From Beijerinckia sp. 28-YEA-48 (GTDB lineage Bacteria > Pseudomonadota > Alphaproteobacteria > Rhizobiales > Beijerinckiaceae): a DNA stretch of 64,000 nt. Positions 26,265 through 34,339 of the stretch are shown here, piece after piece (the stretch's first letter is position 1; every line of letters starts with the position of its first letter). The stretch is taken from assembly GCF_900104955.1 (NCBI RefSeq), contig NZ_FNSI01000001.1, forward strand, positions 778,001 through 842,000. Reading direction: 5' to 3'. Under the pieces are notes generated by a model. It made no database searches. It saw nothing but the letters and a program-made list of their open reading frames with translations, and was not told where the DNA came from. Made by a program: the position numbers and the translations under genes.

Positions 26265-27635
26265 CTAGGCCGCGTCCGCGGTGACGCGATTGCGGCCTTC
26301 GTTTTTGGAGCGGTAAAGCGCCTGGTCGGCCCGGCGGAACAGCGTGTCAGGATCGGCATCGTCGATGGATTGGGACAGGCCGATCGAGACGGTGATGGGA
26401 ATCAGCTTGGTGCCGTTGCTGATGCCAAACAGGCTCTCCTCAACGGCGCGGCGTACCCGTTCGGCGATTCTGCGGGCGACCACCATGCTGGTGTCGGGCA
26501 TGACGACGACGAATTCTTCGCCGCCGAGACGGCAAATGAGATCGGCGCTGCGAATGACATTTTTGACGCGGGCAGCGAACCCCTTCAGCACGTCGTCGCC
26601 GGCGTCGTGACCATGGGTGTCGTTGACCGTTTTGAAGTGGTCGATGTCGAGGATCATCAGCGCCAGCGGGCGGGCGCGCGTGGTCGCTTGAGCCAACATC
26701 TCAGCCAGATGCATTTCGAGATAGCGCCGATTGTAGAGGCCGGTGAGGGCATCGATCAGGGCCAGCTCAATAGAGGCCTGGACGTTATTGTTGAGCGCGT
26801 CCGAATAGCGTTTGCGGCGCACCTGGGTGCGCGACCGGGCGATGAGTTCGTTCTTGTCGACGGGGCGGCTGATATAGTCGTTGACGCCAAGATCGAGGCC
26901 GCGCAGCACCTTCGCCCGGTCATCAAGGTCGGCCACCAGCAGGATCGGCAGATGGCGCGTGCGTTCCAGTGAGCGCAGCTGGCTGCACAGGCGCAGGCCA
27001 TCGAAATCCTTCAGCGACAGGCTGACGACAATCAGCTCATATTCGCCTTCGGCGGCGCGGAACAGGGCGTTCTGCGGTTCGTGTTCGAGATCGACGAAGT
27101 GGATCTTCTCGAAGGACCGGGTGATCCGCTCGGAGGAGCTGGCGCGGTCGTCGACCACCAGCACGCGGGCGCCGGTGCCCTGGTCGGCAATGGCGGCGGC
27201 CAGGCCGCTGCTGGCGCCCATGCTGGCGGCGGTGCGCGCCCGGTTGCGCAATTCGTCGACGGTCACCTTCAGGCGCGCCAGTGAACGGACACGGGCGATC
27301 AGCGCCACTTCATCGACGGGCTTGGTGAGGAAGTCGTCGGCGCCCATTTCCAGGCCCTTGACCCGGTCGGCGGGCTGATCGAGCGCCGTCACCATGATGA
27401 CGGGTATATGCGCGGTCGCGGGATCGGCCTTCAGTCGGCGGCAGACCTCGAATCCGTCCATCTCCGGCATCATGACGTCGAGGAGGATGATGTCGCATTG
27501 GCTGTCGGCGCAGAGGGCGAGGGCGTCCGCACCGTTGGTCGCGGTGAGCACGTCAAAATATTCGGCTGTGAGCCGCGCTTCCAACAGTTTGGTATTGGCC
27601 AAAATGTCGTCAACGACGAGAACGCGCGCGGTCAT
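26265..27635 (-). CDS. pleD: PleD-type response regulator diguanylate cyclase
   Basis: The 456-aa protein has two receiver domains and a GGDEF domain, the PleD layout. REC1 (about residues 1-120) has the phosphorylation Asp53 in IILLDVMMPE. REC2 (about 155-270) is a dimerisation-type receiver. The GGDEF domain (about 290-450) has the active site CRLGGEEFVVV and, five residues ahead, an RSAD inhibitory site (RxxD) for c-di-GMP feedback. In Caulobacter, PleD makes c-di-GMP at the stalked pole. It lies 10 bp after divK, the same order as in Caulobacter, so it is probably co-transcribed. Confidence 0.92.
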   Translation of the reverse strand: MTARVLVVDDILANTKLLEARLTAEYFDVLTATNGADALALCADSQCDIILLDVMMPEMDGFEVCRRLKADPATAHIPVIMVTALDQPADRVKGLEMGADDFLTKPVDEVALIARVRSLARLKVTVDELRNRARTAASMGASSGLAAAIADQGTGARVLVVDDRASSSERITRSFEKIHFVDLEHEPQNALFRAAEGEYELIVVSLSLKDFDGLRLCSQLRSLERTRHLPILLVADLDDRAKVLRGLDLGVNDYISRPVDKNELIARSRTQVRRKRYSDALNNNVQASIELALIDALTGLYNRRYLEMHLAEMLAQATTRARPLALMILDIDHFKTVNDTHGHDAGDDVLKGFAARVKNVIRSADLICRLGGEEFVVVMPDTSMVVARRIAERVRRAVEESLFGISNGTKLIPITVSIGLSQSIDDADPDTLFRRADQALYRSKNEGRNRVTADAA

Positions 27636-27645
27636 CCGGGTCCCT

Positions 27646-28017
27646 CTACTTGTCGCCCGTATAGTTGCGGATCGTTTCCAAAAACTTCACGACGGAGATG
27701 GGTTTTGAGAGATAGGCCTCGCAACCGCCCTGGCGAATCTTCTCCTCATCGCCCTTCATGGCGAAGGCGGTGACGGCGATCACCGGAATATCGCGCAGGG
27801 TTTCGTCGTCCTTGATCCATTGGGTGACCTGCAGCCCGGACACTTCCGGAAGCTGAATGTCCATTAGAATCAGGTCGGGATGGTGTTTGCGCGCCAATTC
27901 GACGGCCTCCACACCATTCCGCGTCTGGACGGTCAGGTAGCCATGGGCTTCAAGCAGATCGTTGAAGAGCTTCATATTGAGCTCGTTGTCTTCTACGATC
28001 AAAACCGTTTTTGCCAT
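27646..28017 (-). CDS. divK: DivK-type single-domain response regulator
   Basis: The 123-aa protein is a lone receiver domain: acidic pocket in [10 protein letters not shown], phosphorylation Asp53 in [13 protein letters not shown], the Thr/Ala of [12 protein letters not shown], and Lys in YLSKPISV. The sequence and the pairing with pleD identify it as DivK, which controls polarity and the CtrA cell-cycle pathway through histidine kinases in Alphaproteobacteria. The family start [10 protein letters not shown] fixes the ATG at 28017. The open frame upstream of it is not part of the protein. Confidence 0.92.
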   Translation of the reverse strand: MAKTVLIVEDNELNMKLFNDLLEAHGYLTVQTRNGVEAVELARKHHPDLILMDIQLPEVSGLQVTQWIKDDETLRDIPVIAVTAFAMKGDEEKIRQGGCEAYLSKPISVVKFLETIRNYTGDK

Positions 28018-28124
28018 CTTGGATGCATGTCCTCGGGCGCCGGCTCGCCAGGTCGCGAGACATGTGCTCACCCTGACGCTCTTGTATCCCATGAACATTT
28101 ACGAAAAGAGAATCCAACCTTCAA

Positions 28125-28436
28125 ATGCCAGGGCAAATGACTCGTCAAATCAATCGCCAAATCAGTCGACAAGCCGCTGAAGCCTTAGCTGTGGAAGCCC
28201 TGGGCTTCCTGGCTGCGGACGAAGAGCGCCTGTCGCGATTCCTCGCGCTCAGCGGCATCGATCCAGCCAATATCCGGGAGGCGGCCGCCGATCCGGGCTT
28301 CTTTCCGTCGGTTCTCGAATATCTGGCAAGCGATGAGCAATTGTTGCTGGTTTTCGCCAGCAACGCTGGTCGTGATCCTGGCGACGTTAATAAGGCTTTA
28401 ATCCAGATTTCGTCGCATTCCTCTGATATTCCTTAG
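28125..28436 (+). CDS. DUF3572 family protein
   Basis: The product of up to 103 aa is helical, with AAEALAVEALGFLAADEERLSRFL followed by GIDPANIREAAADPGF and FLPSVLEYLASDEQLLLVFA-like segments, which match DUF3572 (PF12096). The family is confined largely to Alphaproteobacteria and often sits beside divK. Its function is unknown. It is divergent from divK with a 107-bp shared promoter region. The first ATG is used; a second start five residues in (MTRQIN) is equally possible. Confidence 0.75.
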   Translation: MPGQMTRQINRQISRQAAEALAVEALGFLAADEERLSRFLALSGIDPANIREAAADPGFFPSVLEYLASDEQLLLVFASNAGRDPGDVNKALIQISSHSSDIP

Positions 28437-28604
28437 GCTTGCCCGAATCTATTGGATTCCGTCCTGATCGTTTGGGGCCAGCTTTTGGCTGCGAGCGGAC
28501 TGGAAACGGTTGGTTTGCCAGCCGTCCGCATTGAAAAATGAGACAGAGTGGATTAGCTCCACGTCATTGCTGCGGTCGAGAAGATCGCGCTTATTGGAGA
28601 GCAA

Positions 28605-28994
28605 GTGAGTAATTTTAGAGAACCGGACCTGAGACAGCGCCAGAACATGGCCGCTGCTGCGAAAAAAGCGACACTGGATAAAATCCGTGCCTTGGCCAGC
28701 GACCCCGCCATTGAGGAACGTCGCGCCGAACGCGAAGCGGTCATCAAAGCCCGTGCCGTGCGTGAGGCCGAACGGGAAGCCGCTAAGAAAATCCGCGATG
28801 CCGAGCTCGCTGCCCAGGCCGCTCGCGATCTCGAATTGGCCAAGCAGGCCGAGGCGAAAGCCAAGGAAGAAGAAGAACAGCTCAAGGCCCAATTGGCAGC
28901 GGCCGATGCCGCGCTGAAGGCCGAGCAGAAAGCCGCCCGCGATCTGCGCTATGCCGAACGCAAGGCCGCCAAGAAAGAACGCCGCAAGGGCTGA
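28605..28994 (+). CDS. DUF6481 family protein, highly charged helix
   Basis: The 129-aa protein is almost wholly Ala, Glu, Lys and Arg and should form a long helix or coiled coil. It opens with MSNFREPDLRQRQNMAAAAK and ends with AERKAAKKERRKG. This layout matches the DUF6481 family of Alphaproteobacteria, whose function is unknown. The start is GTG at 28605 with GGAGAG ahead. A strong terminator follows at 29031. The 168-bp region before it probably holds its promoter. Confidence 0.75.
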   Translation: MSNFREPDLRQRQNMAAAAKKATLDKIRALASDPAIEERRAEREAVIKARAVREAEREAAKKIRDAELAAQAARDLELAKQAEAKAKEEEEQLKAQLAAADAALKAEQKAARDLRYAERKAAKKERRKG

Positions 28995-29030
28995 TTTCGA
29001 TCGGCTGCGTCATGGCAGCCGTCAGTTTGA

Positions 29031-29070
29031 GCCCCGCTAGCCGGTGATCCCGGCGGCGGGGCTTTTGCGT
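29031..29070 (+). terminator. Rho-independent terminator after the DUF6481 gene
   Basis: AGCCCCGC and GCGGGGCT pair around an inner GCCGG/CCGGC stem and are followed by TTTTGCGTTTTT. The rest of 29071-29461 holds only one possible small frame on the minus strand. Confidence 0.7.
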
Positions 29071-29148
29071 TTTTGAGGGGTGGCCGGAACTCTGATGCAA
29101 TGTTGCGTCGGTGCCGTTTGGCAGCGGCCGTGGATCAGTGGCAGTGGA

Positions 29149-29256
29149 TCAGCGGAAAGCGTCGTTGCGGAACTGCAAAAAGGTGGCGATGGCTGCAGCG
29201 CCGATCATGCCCCCAATCGTCAGAAACCAGCAAATGCCTAGCAGAACCGAATCCAT
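29149..29256 (-). CDS. Possible small membrane protein (35 aa)
   Basis: The frame encodes 35 residues, MDSVLLGICWFLTIGGMI followed by GAAAIATFLQFRNDAFR: a single clean membrane segment with a short polar tail. GGGAACAGGTGAG precedes the ATG at 29256. The composition is convincing but the frame is short, and no family is recognised. It lies alone in a 467-bp gap. Confidence 0.35.
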   Translation of the reverse strand: MDSVLLGICWFLTIGGMIGAAAIATFLQFRNDAFR

Positions 29257-29461
29257 CTCACCTGTTCCCTTGAGTGAACTTGGGCGAGATGTGTCGCTTC
29301 GGGCCGCGCTGAAATAGTGCCGAAAGTCATTGGGCCAGCAGGCCAAGCCTCGTTATCCGTCACGATACTGTTGACCACTTTGGACCTTGGCGGCCCCAGG
29401 CGGGCGAACTACACCTGGGACGCTTCAAGCCAATCAATGGCGAAATAATCGGGAGGAATGC

Positions 29462-30163
29462 ATGCGCCTGTTCAGGGGCCTTTTTGGCATGGCTGTCTTA
29501 CTGCATGTGCTGATGGGATCCGCCCTCGCGCAATCGCCGACCGAGGCGGTGCGCGAAAACCGCCAAATGGCGCCAGACATCAATCCGGACTCGCTGTCGC
29601 GCCTGCCGCTGGTGAAGCGGGAAGACCTGGATGAGGCCGGAAAGAAAGCCTTCGACGTCGTCACCGATCCGAAAAGCCGGCTGCGCGCGGCGCTCGCCGG
29701 GCCCGCTGGCATTTGGATGCATGTGCCGGAGTTGTCGCCCCATATCCGGGAAATCAACTGGTACCTGCGCAATCGGATCAGCCTCGATCTGCCCTTGGCG
29801 GAGCTCGCCATTCTGGCGACCGTCCGCGAGACCGATGGCGAATTCGAATGGGCTTCCCATGAACCGGCGGCCCTAAAAGCCGGTATCAGCCAGAATGTGG
29901 TCGATATCATCAAATATCGCCGGCCGATCGAGGGTGCTTCGCCAAAAGAGGCGATGATCATCAAATTTGCGCGCCAGCTATTGGGCGAGAAGCGGATGCC
30001 GCCGGACACCTATGCTGAGGCGCTGAACCTGTTCGGACAAAAGACCCTGGTCGAACTCGTCCTGCTGATGGCCAATTATTCGCAGACATCGGTCATTCTG
30101 CGCGCCTTCGATCAGCAATTGCGCCCGGATCTTAAGCCGATGCTGCCGGTGGCGAAGCGTTAG
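29462..30163 (+). CDS. Exported carboxymuconolactone decarboxylase-family protein
   Basis: The 233-aa product has a signal peptide (MRLFRGLFGMAVLLHVLMGSALAQ) followed by a helical CMD domain (PF02627 type) with LAELAILATVRE, EFEWASHEPAALKAG, and a second helical repeat with VELVLLMANYSQTSVI. It lacks the CxxC of AhpD peroxidase reductases, so it is nearer to the decarboxylase-like branch. Export is odd, since characterised members are cytoplasmic. GGAGGA just before the ATG at 29462 sets the start. The substrate is unknown. Confidence 0.78.
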   Translation: MRLFRGLFGMAVLLHVLMGSALAQSPTEAVRENRQMAPDINPDSLSRLPLVKREDLDEAGKKAFDVVTDPKSRLRAALAGPAGIWMHVPELSPHIREINWYLRNRISLDLPLAELAILATVRETDGEFEWASHEPAALKAGISQNVVDIIKYRRPIEGASPKEAMIIKFARQLLGEKRMPPDTYAEALNLFGQKTLVELVLLMANYSQTSVILRAFDQQLRPDLKPMLPVAKR

Positions 30164-30295
30164 TCGATGACGAGCCTGGCGGGAGCGCCGGGCTTTTGTC
30201 ATGATCTGTCAGGAGACCCGATCTCGGAGGCCGGGAGGCGGGGGAAATGTCGGGCGGCATTCTTGCCGGTTCTCGCTTTGTCCGCCAATGTCCCA

Positions 30296-30351
30296 AAGCA
30301 AATCGACGCGTCTTCGTGGCGTTTGATGATTCCATCAAAATGCGAAACGCT
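30296..30351 (+). repeat. Interspersed palindromic repeat, short copy
   Basis: This copy keeps AGCAAAT, then GACGCGTCTTCGTGGC, the hairpin GTTTGATG-ATTC-CATCAAAA (30321-30340) and GAAACGCT. It lacks the first hairpin of the full copy at 3551. It ends one base before the ATG chosen for dinB, so it forms that gene's leader. Confidence 0.75.
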
Positions 30352-31635
30352 ATGAGCGCCATGGACAACACCCTTTTGTGCCGCGACTGTCACGCAAGAA
30401 GCCCGGCGGGCGGCCGGCGTTGCGCGGCTTGTGGTTCGCCGCGCATTCTCGTCCATGACGAATTGGATCAGCTGAGCGTCGCCCATATCGATTGCGACGC
30501 TTTCTATGCGGCCGTCGAAAAGCGCGACAATCCGGCGTTGCGCGACGAGCCGTTGATCATCGGCGGCGGCAAGCGCGGTGTGGTGTCGACCTGCTGCTAT
30601 ATCGCGCGAACCTATGGCGTGCGTTCGGCGATGCCGATGTTCAAGGCATTGGCGCTGTGTCCCCATGCCAAAGTCGTGTCTCCCGACATGCAGAAATATG
30701 TCGCCGTCGGCCATCAGGTGCGCGAGCTGATGTTGGAATTGACGCCGCTGGTCGAGCCGCTGTCGATCGACGAGGCTTTTCTCGATCTCGGTGGCACCGA
30801 GCGCTTGCATCAGGCGAGTGCGGCCGCGGTTCTGGCGCGATTTGCCGGCCGGATCGAACGCGAGATTGGGATCACCGTGTCGGTCGGCCTGTCTTATTGC
30901 AAATTCCTGGCGAAAATGGCGTCCGATCTCGACAAGCCGCGTGGCTTCGCCGTGATCGGCGTGGCCGAAGCGAAAGCGTTTCTGGCGGCGCGCCCGGTTT
31001 CGGCCATCTGGGGTGTCGGCAAGGTGGCGCAGGAGCGTTTCGAGCGTGAGGGGCTGAAGATGATCAGCGATATCCAGGCGCTCGAGGAAATCGAAATGTT
31101 TCGGCGCTTTGGCCCGGAAGGGCGCAGACTGTGGCGGCTCTCGCATGGGCTTGATGATCGCATCGTCTCGCCGGAGCGCGAGCGCAAAAGCGTGTCTGCC
31201 GAAACGACATTCGAGGAAGACATATCGGATATTACGACCCTGTCGCGGAAGCTGTTCCTGCTCAGCGAGAAAGTGTCGGCGCGCTTGAAGGCGCAGGAGA
31301 TTTCCGGCGACAGCCTGACCCTGAAACTGAAGACGGCGGATTTTCGCATTCTGACGCGGGCGCGCATGCTGTCCGAGCCGACGCAACTGGCCGGCCGCAT
31401 CTTCGAAGGCGCGCGCGATTTGCTCTCCAGGGAACCGCAAGGGCGGCGCTATCGTCTGATCGGGGTTGGTATTTCCAATCTGGTCGAGGGCGCGCAGGCC
31501 GATCATGGCGATCTTGAGGATACCCGGGTGGTTCGCGAGAAGGCCGCGGAAACGGCGGTCGACAGTCTGCGCGAGAAGTTCGGCCGTGCTGCCGTCATCA
31601 AAGGCATTGTCTTTGGCAAGACCACGCGGCGCTAA
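30352..31635 (+). CDS. dinB: DNA polymerase IV with N-terminal Cys4 motif
   Basis: The 427-aa Y-family polymerase copies past DNA damage. It shows the catalytic VAHIDCDAFYAAVEKRDNP (first Asp pair), SMIDEAF-type acidic motif in PLSIDEAFLDLGG, GLSYCKFLAKMASDLDKP, and the little-finger domain in the last 110 residues. Before the polymerase come about 30 residues with CRDCHARSPAGGRRCAACG, a probable zinc ribbon found in alphaproteobacterial DinB relatives. There is no clear C-terminal clamp-binding motif. ATGs at 30352 and 30361 are both possible; the longer upstream frame runs through a repeat and is rejected. Confidence 0.9.
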   Translation: MSAMDNTLLCRDCHARSPAGGRRCAACGSPRILVHDELDQLSVAHIDCDAFYAAVEKRDNPALRDEPLIIGGGKRGVVSTCCYIARTYGVRSAMPMFKALALCPHAKVVSPDMQKYVAVGHQVRELMLELTPLVEPLSIDEAFLDLGGTERLHQASAAAVLARFAGRIEREIGITVSVGLSYCKFLAKMASDLDKPRGFAVIGVAEAKAFLAARPVSAIWGVGKVAQERFEREGLKMISDIQALEEIEMFRRFGPEGRRLWRLSHGLDDRIVSPERERKSVSAETTFEEDISDITTLSRKLFLLSEKVSARLKAQEISGDSLTLKLKTADFRILTRARMLSEPTQLAGRIFEGARDLLSREPQGRRYRLIGVGISNLVEGAQADHGDLEDTRVVREKAAETAVDSLREKFGRAAVIKGIVFGKTTRR

Positions 31636-31644
31636 GCGCTATCC

Positions 31645-31810
31645 CGTCATTGCGAGCGCAGCGAAGCAATCCAGGGGTCAAGATGTGGAAATAAAAAATA
31701 TGCCTGGACCATAGGCATTTCTAGACATCTTATCACACGTTCCTGGATTGCTTCGTCGCTGTGCTCCTCTCAATTGTGCATGTTCACATGCACAATTGAG
31801 AGCAATGACG
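31645..31810. repeat. MITE-like palindromic element with nested perfect palindrome
   Basis: The left arm (31645-31675) begins CGTCATTGCGAGCGCAGC and ends GCAATCCAGG. The right arm begins CCTGGATTGCTTCGTCGC (31742) and ends GCAATGACG (31810), its inverse. Inside are further paired arms AAGATGT/ACATCTT and ATGCCT/AGGCAT. The right arm is interrupted by a separate perfect palindrome at 31767-31802. No coding capacity is present. Similar CGTCATTGCGAGC elements are common in Proteobacteria. Confidence 0.8.
31767..31802. repeat. Perfect 16-bp-arm palindrome inside the larger element
   Basis: CTCTCAATTGTGCATG (31767-31782), loop TTCA, CATGCACAATTGAGAG (31787-31802). It splits the expected right-arm sequence CTCGCAATGACG after CTC. 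Confidence 0.85.
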
Positions 31811-31820
31811 GTACTGCGCT

Positions 31821-31848
31821 CGGCGATTCCGTCGAATTGTGAAACGCT
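31821..31848 (+). repeat. Interspersed palindromic repeat, decayed 3' fragment
   Basis: GGCGATTCCGTCGAATTGTG followed by AAACGCT resembles the second hairpin and tail of the copies at 3620 and 30321, with the left arm lost. Confidence 0.5.
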
Positions 31849-31872
31849 CTGGCGGGCTTGAAACTCTCCGTT

Positions 31873-31915
31873 GTCATTCCCGACGCACCGAAGGCACGAG
31901 CAGGAATCCAGAGCC
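31873..31915. repeat. GTCATTCCCG-type intergenic repeat fragment
   Basis: GTCATTCCCGACGCACCGAA, then GGCACGAGCAGGAATCCAGA, is a common dispersed bacterial repeat whose ends GTCATTCC/GGAATCC are partly inverse. Together with the elements before it, the whole dinB-AraC gap is made of repeats. Confidence 0.55.
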
Positions 31916-31974
31916 ACCGCACGAATGCTGAACTTGGTGCTGTCGTAAGTTGGCGCAGCATTTTACCGCTTGCT

Positions 31975-32931
31975 CTAGACGCTCGCCATGCCCTTTCCAC
32001 GCCGGGCGCCAGGGGATTGTCCGGTCGAACGTTTGAAAGCCCGGCTGAAGGCGGCCTGCGAAGCATAGCCAAGCCGCTCGGCGACCTTGTCGATCGACAT
32101 GTGATCACGTTCGAGCCATTGCGCGGCAAGGCGCATGCGCAGGTCCGTGGCGTAACGCAAAGGTGTTTGCCCGACGATGGCTTGGAAGCGTTCGGCGAAG
32201 ACCGAGCGCGAGGTGCCAGCTTCCGTCGCGAGATCGGCGACGGTCCAGTCACGGCTCGGATTGCGATGGAGAGCGGCGATGGCGCGGCCAAGGCGCGGGT
32301 CGTGCAGAGCGACAAACCAGCCGGTGCCGTTGAGACAATTACATTCGATCCAATCGCGCACGATGGAGGCGGCGACGACATCGGCAAGGCGGGCGGTGAT
32401 GCCGACCGAACCGGCGCGCGGCTGACAGGTTTCCCGTTCCATCGCGTGGAGCATCGGCCTGATTTCGGGTTGCCGGTTCAGCAAATCATCGACCTGCATC
32501 ACATCGGGCATCTGATCGATGAGGGGACGCATGCCGCCGAGATCAAAGTCCATACAGGCGCTGAAAATCAGCGCGTCGGGATGGTGCCCGGTCTCGTCAA
32601 GGCAGGCCGATGTAACGCTGATGTTTTCGCAGAGCGGCTTCGTCGCGAAGCTTTCGACGGGGCGGCTTGGCTCGTCCGGTGCCGAAACGAGATCATGAGG
32701 GCCGCCGCGTGGCATGAGCAGGGCGTCGCCGCTGCGCAGGTGGATCAGCTCTGTCCCATGGCCGCGCAGAAACAGGTTGCCGTCCGCCACGAAGTGAAAC
32801 TGCGCCCGTCCGGCTGTGGTGTTGAAGCGTAGGCCGAACGGCTTGCTCACCTGCGTGCGCCGGTAGGTGACGCCCAGAAGCCGCATGCCCAGCATGATTT
32901 CGCTCATCAAGTCATGGGCGGTGTTCATCAC
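31975..32931 (-). CDS. AraC-family transcriptional regulator with cupin domain
   Basis: The 318-aa protein has an N-terminal cupin-type sensor domain (about residues 25-190, with AQFHFVADGNLFLRG and LRSGDALLMPRGGPHDL) and two C-terminal helix-turn-helix motifs (about 215-310, with WTVADLATEAGTSRSVFAERF and IDKVAERLGYASQAAFSRAF). It is divergent from an MFS exporter gene, 105 bp away, and probably controls it. The inducer is unknown. Confidence 0.87.
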   Translation of the reverse strand: MMNTAHDLMSEIMLGMRLLGVTYRRTQVSKPFGLRFNTTAGRAQFHFVADGNLFLRGHGTELIHLRSGDALLMPRGGPHDLVSAPDEPSRPVESFATKPLCENISVTSACLDETGHHPDALIFSACMDFDLGGMRPLIDQMPDVMQVDDLLNRQPEIRPMLHAMERETCQPRAGSVGITARLADVVAASIVRDWIECNCLNGTGWFVALHDPRLGRAIAALHRNPSRDWTVADLATEAGTSRSVFAERFQAIVGQTPLRYATDLRMRLAAQWLERDHMSIDKVAERLGYASQAAFSRAFKRSTGQSPGARRGKGMASV

Positions 32932-32936
32932 GTATC

Positions 32937-32982
32937 CGGACGAATGATCAATAGTTCCAGATTTTATGGCATATATCGTCCG
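32937..32982. promoter_or_regulatory. Inverted repeat in the AraC/MFS divergent promoter
   Basis: CGGACGA (32937-32943) and TCGTCCG (32976-32982) are exact inverse 7-mers 32 bp apart, in the shared promoter of the regulator and exporter genes. The spacing suits one regulator dimer or two half-sites. Confidence 0.35.
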
Positions 32983-33036
32983 AGTTGTCGATCCTATTTA
33001 TGTTGCAACGCAGCGTGAATAGGAGCTGGACGCAAA

Positions 33037-34233
33037 ATGAGTGCGAATGCCGACATCAATATAGAACCTTTTACGGCTGTGCCCAAGCCAGCCGTCTGGG
33101 CCGGTGTGATCGCCATGATGCTGGGCGTCACGTCCCTGCTAACGGCGGAATTGCTGCCGGCGAGCGTTCTGACGCCGATGGCGCAGGGCTTGGGCGTGAG
33201 TACCGGGGTGGCTGGGCAAGCGGTGACGGCGACCGCTTTTGCCGGCTTGATCGGGGCGCTCCTGAGCGCAACGGTGACGCGCCGCTTCAATCGCAAGCCG
33301 GTCTTGCTGGTGTTCTCGCTGCTTTTGATCGTCTCGAACCTTCTGGCGGCGGTCGCACCGAGTATAGAGTTTCTGCTGGCGGCGCGGATCGTGCTCGGAC
33401 TTGCCATTGGCGGTTTCTGGACCATGGCGGCGGCGACAACGATCCGCATGGTGCCCGAGGCGATGGCGGCGCGTGCCATAGCGATCGTCATGAGCGGCAT
33501 ACCGGCGGCGATGATCATCGCCATCCCTGTCGGCGGCTATTTGAGTGATCTCGTCAATTGGCGCGTTATTTTCGCGCTGGCCGCGGCTCTGGGCGCCTTG
33601 GTGCTGGTTTTGCAGATGTTGTTTCTGCCGCGTGTTGCGCCCAAAGGACATGCCAGTCTTGCGGTGTTTGGCGACATCATTTCGCGGCCGGGAATCGGTT
33701 TTGGATTTGCGGCGGCGATCTTGGTCTTCACCGGGCACTTCGGTTATTTCACTTATATCCGCCCTTATCTTGAAACCGTGACCACCGTGAACGTTGGCAC
33801 GATGGCGATAATTCTCTTCGTCTTCGGTGTCGGCAGCTATGTCGGAACATTTGTGAGCGGCGCGGCGGTCGAGCGCAGTCTCAAAGGCACGTTGATCGTG
33901 GCGGCATTGGGCATGGGGGTGCTTGGTCTGCTGCTTGCCGCGTTCGGCGGTGCGCTCGCTTTCGATACGGCGATGATCGTGATCTGGGGCGTTCTCTTTG
34001 GCGCCGTGCCCGTGGCCTTTACCACGTGGATCACGCGCGCGGTGCCAGACGAGATCGAGAGCGCCACGGGGCTCCTCGTTGCGTTGATCTTTGTCGGTAT
34101 CGCCGCTGGCGCTGCCGGCGGCGGAGCGATCTTTGATCTGAACGGCGTGCGTGGTGTGTTTCTGGTCGGCGGTCTTGCCTTGCTCGGTGCAGCGGTGCTG
34201 GTCGCGACCCGCGTGCAAACCAAGGAAGTGTGA
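33037..34233 (+). CDS. MFS exporter, NepI/AraJ-like
   Basis: The 398-aa protein has about twelve membrane segments in two halves. TAELLPASVLTPMAQGLGVS, ATVTRRFNRKPVLL and RIVLGLAIGGFWTMAAATTIRMVP match the DHA1 exporters related to E. coli NepI (purine ribonucleoside efflux) and arabinose/IPTG exporters. AGGAG precedes the ATG. It lies opposite an AraC-type regulator. The substrate cannot be told from sequence. Confidence 0.82.
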   Translation: MSANADINIEPFTAVPKPAVWAGVIAMMLGVTSLLTAELLPASVLTPMAQGLGVSTGVAGQAVTATAFAGLIGALLSATVTRRFNRKPVLLVFSLLLIVSNLLAAVAPSIEFLLAARIVLGLAIGGFWTMAAATTIRMVPEAMAARAIAIVMSGIPAAMIIAIPVGGYLSDLVNWRVIFALAAALGALVLVLQMLFLPRVAPKGHASLAVFGDIISRPGIGFGFAAAILVFTGHFGYFTYIRPYLETVTTVNVGTMAIILFVFGVGSYVGTFVSGAAVERSLKGTLIVAALGMGVLGLLLAAFGGALAFDTAMIVIWGVLFGAVPVAFTTWITRAVPDEIESATGLLVALIFVGIAAGAAGGGAIFDLNGVRGVFLVGGLALLGAAVLVATRVQTKEV

Positions 34234-34258
34234 AAAGCCAAGGAAATACGAAAAACAA

Positions 34259-34286
34259 TGTCAGGGGCAGTTTGCTGCCCCTGACA
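34259..34286. terminator. Bidirectional terminator between the MFS gene and eipB
   Basis: TGTCAGGGGCAG, loop TTTG, CTGCCCCTGACA is a perfect 12-bp stem between two convergent genes. A/T-rich flanks occur on both sides. Confidence 0.65.
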
Positions 34287-34288
34287 AA

Positions 34289-34339
34289 TTAAGGGCAGGG
34301 GCTCTTTAAGGATAAGGGCGCTTTAAGGACAGGGGCTCT
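34289..34339. repeat. Three tandem 17-bp repeats at the 3' end of eipB
   Basis: TTAAGGGCAGGGGCTCT, TTAAGGATAAGGGCGCT and TTAAGGACAGGGGCTCT lie head to tail. The stop codon of eipB is the first three bases of the third copy (minus strand), so the end of the gene has been duplicated downstream of itself. The unit is not a multiple of three. Confidence 0.85.
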
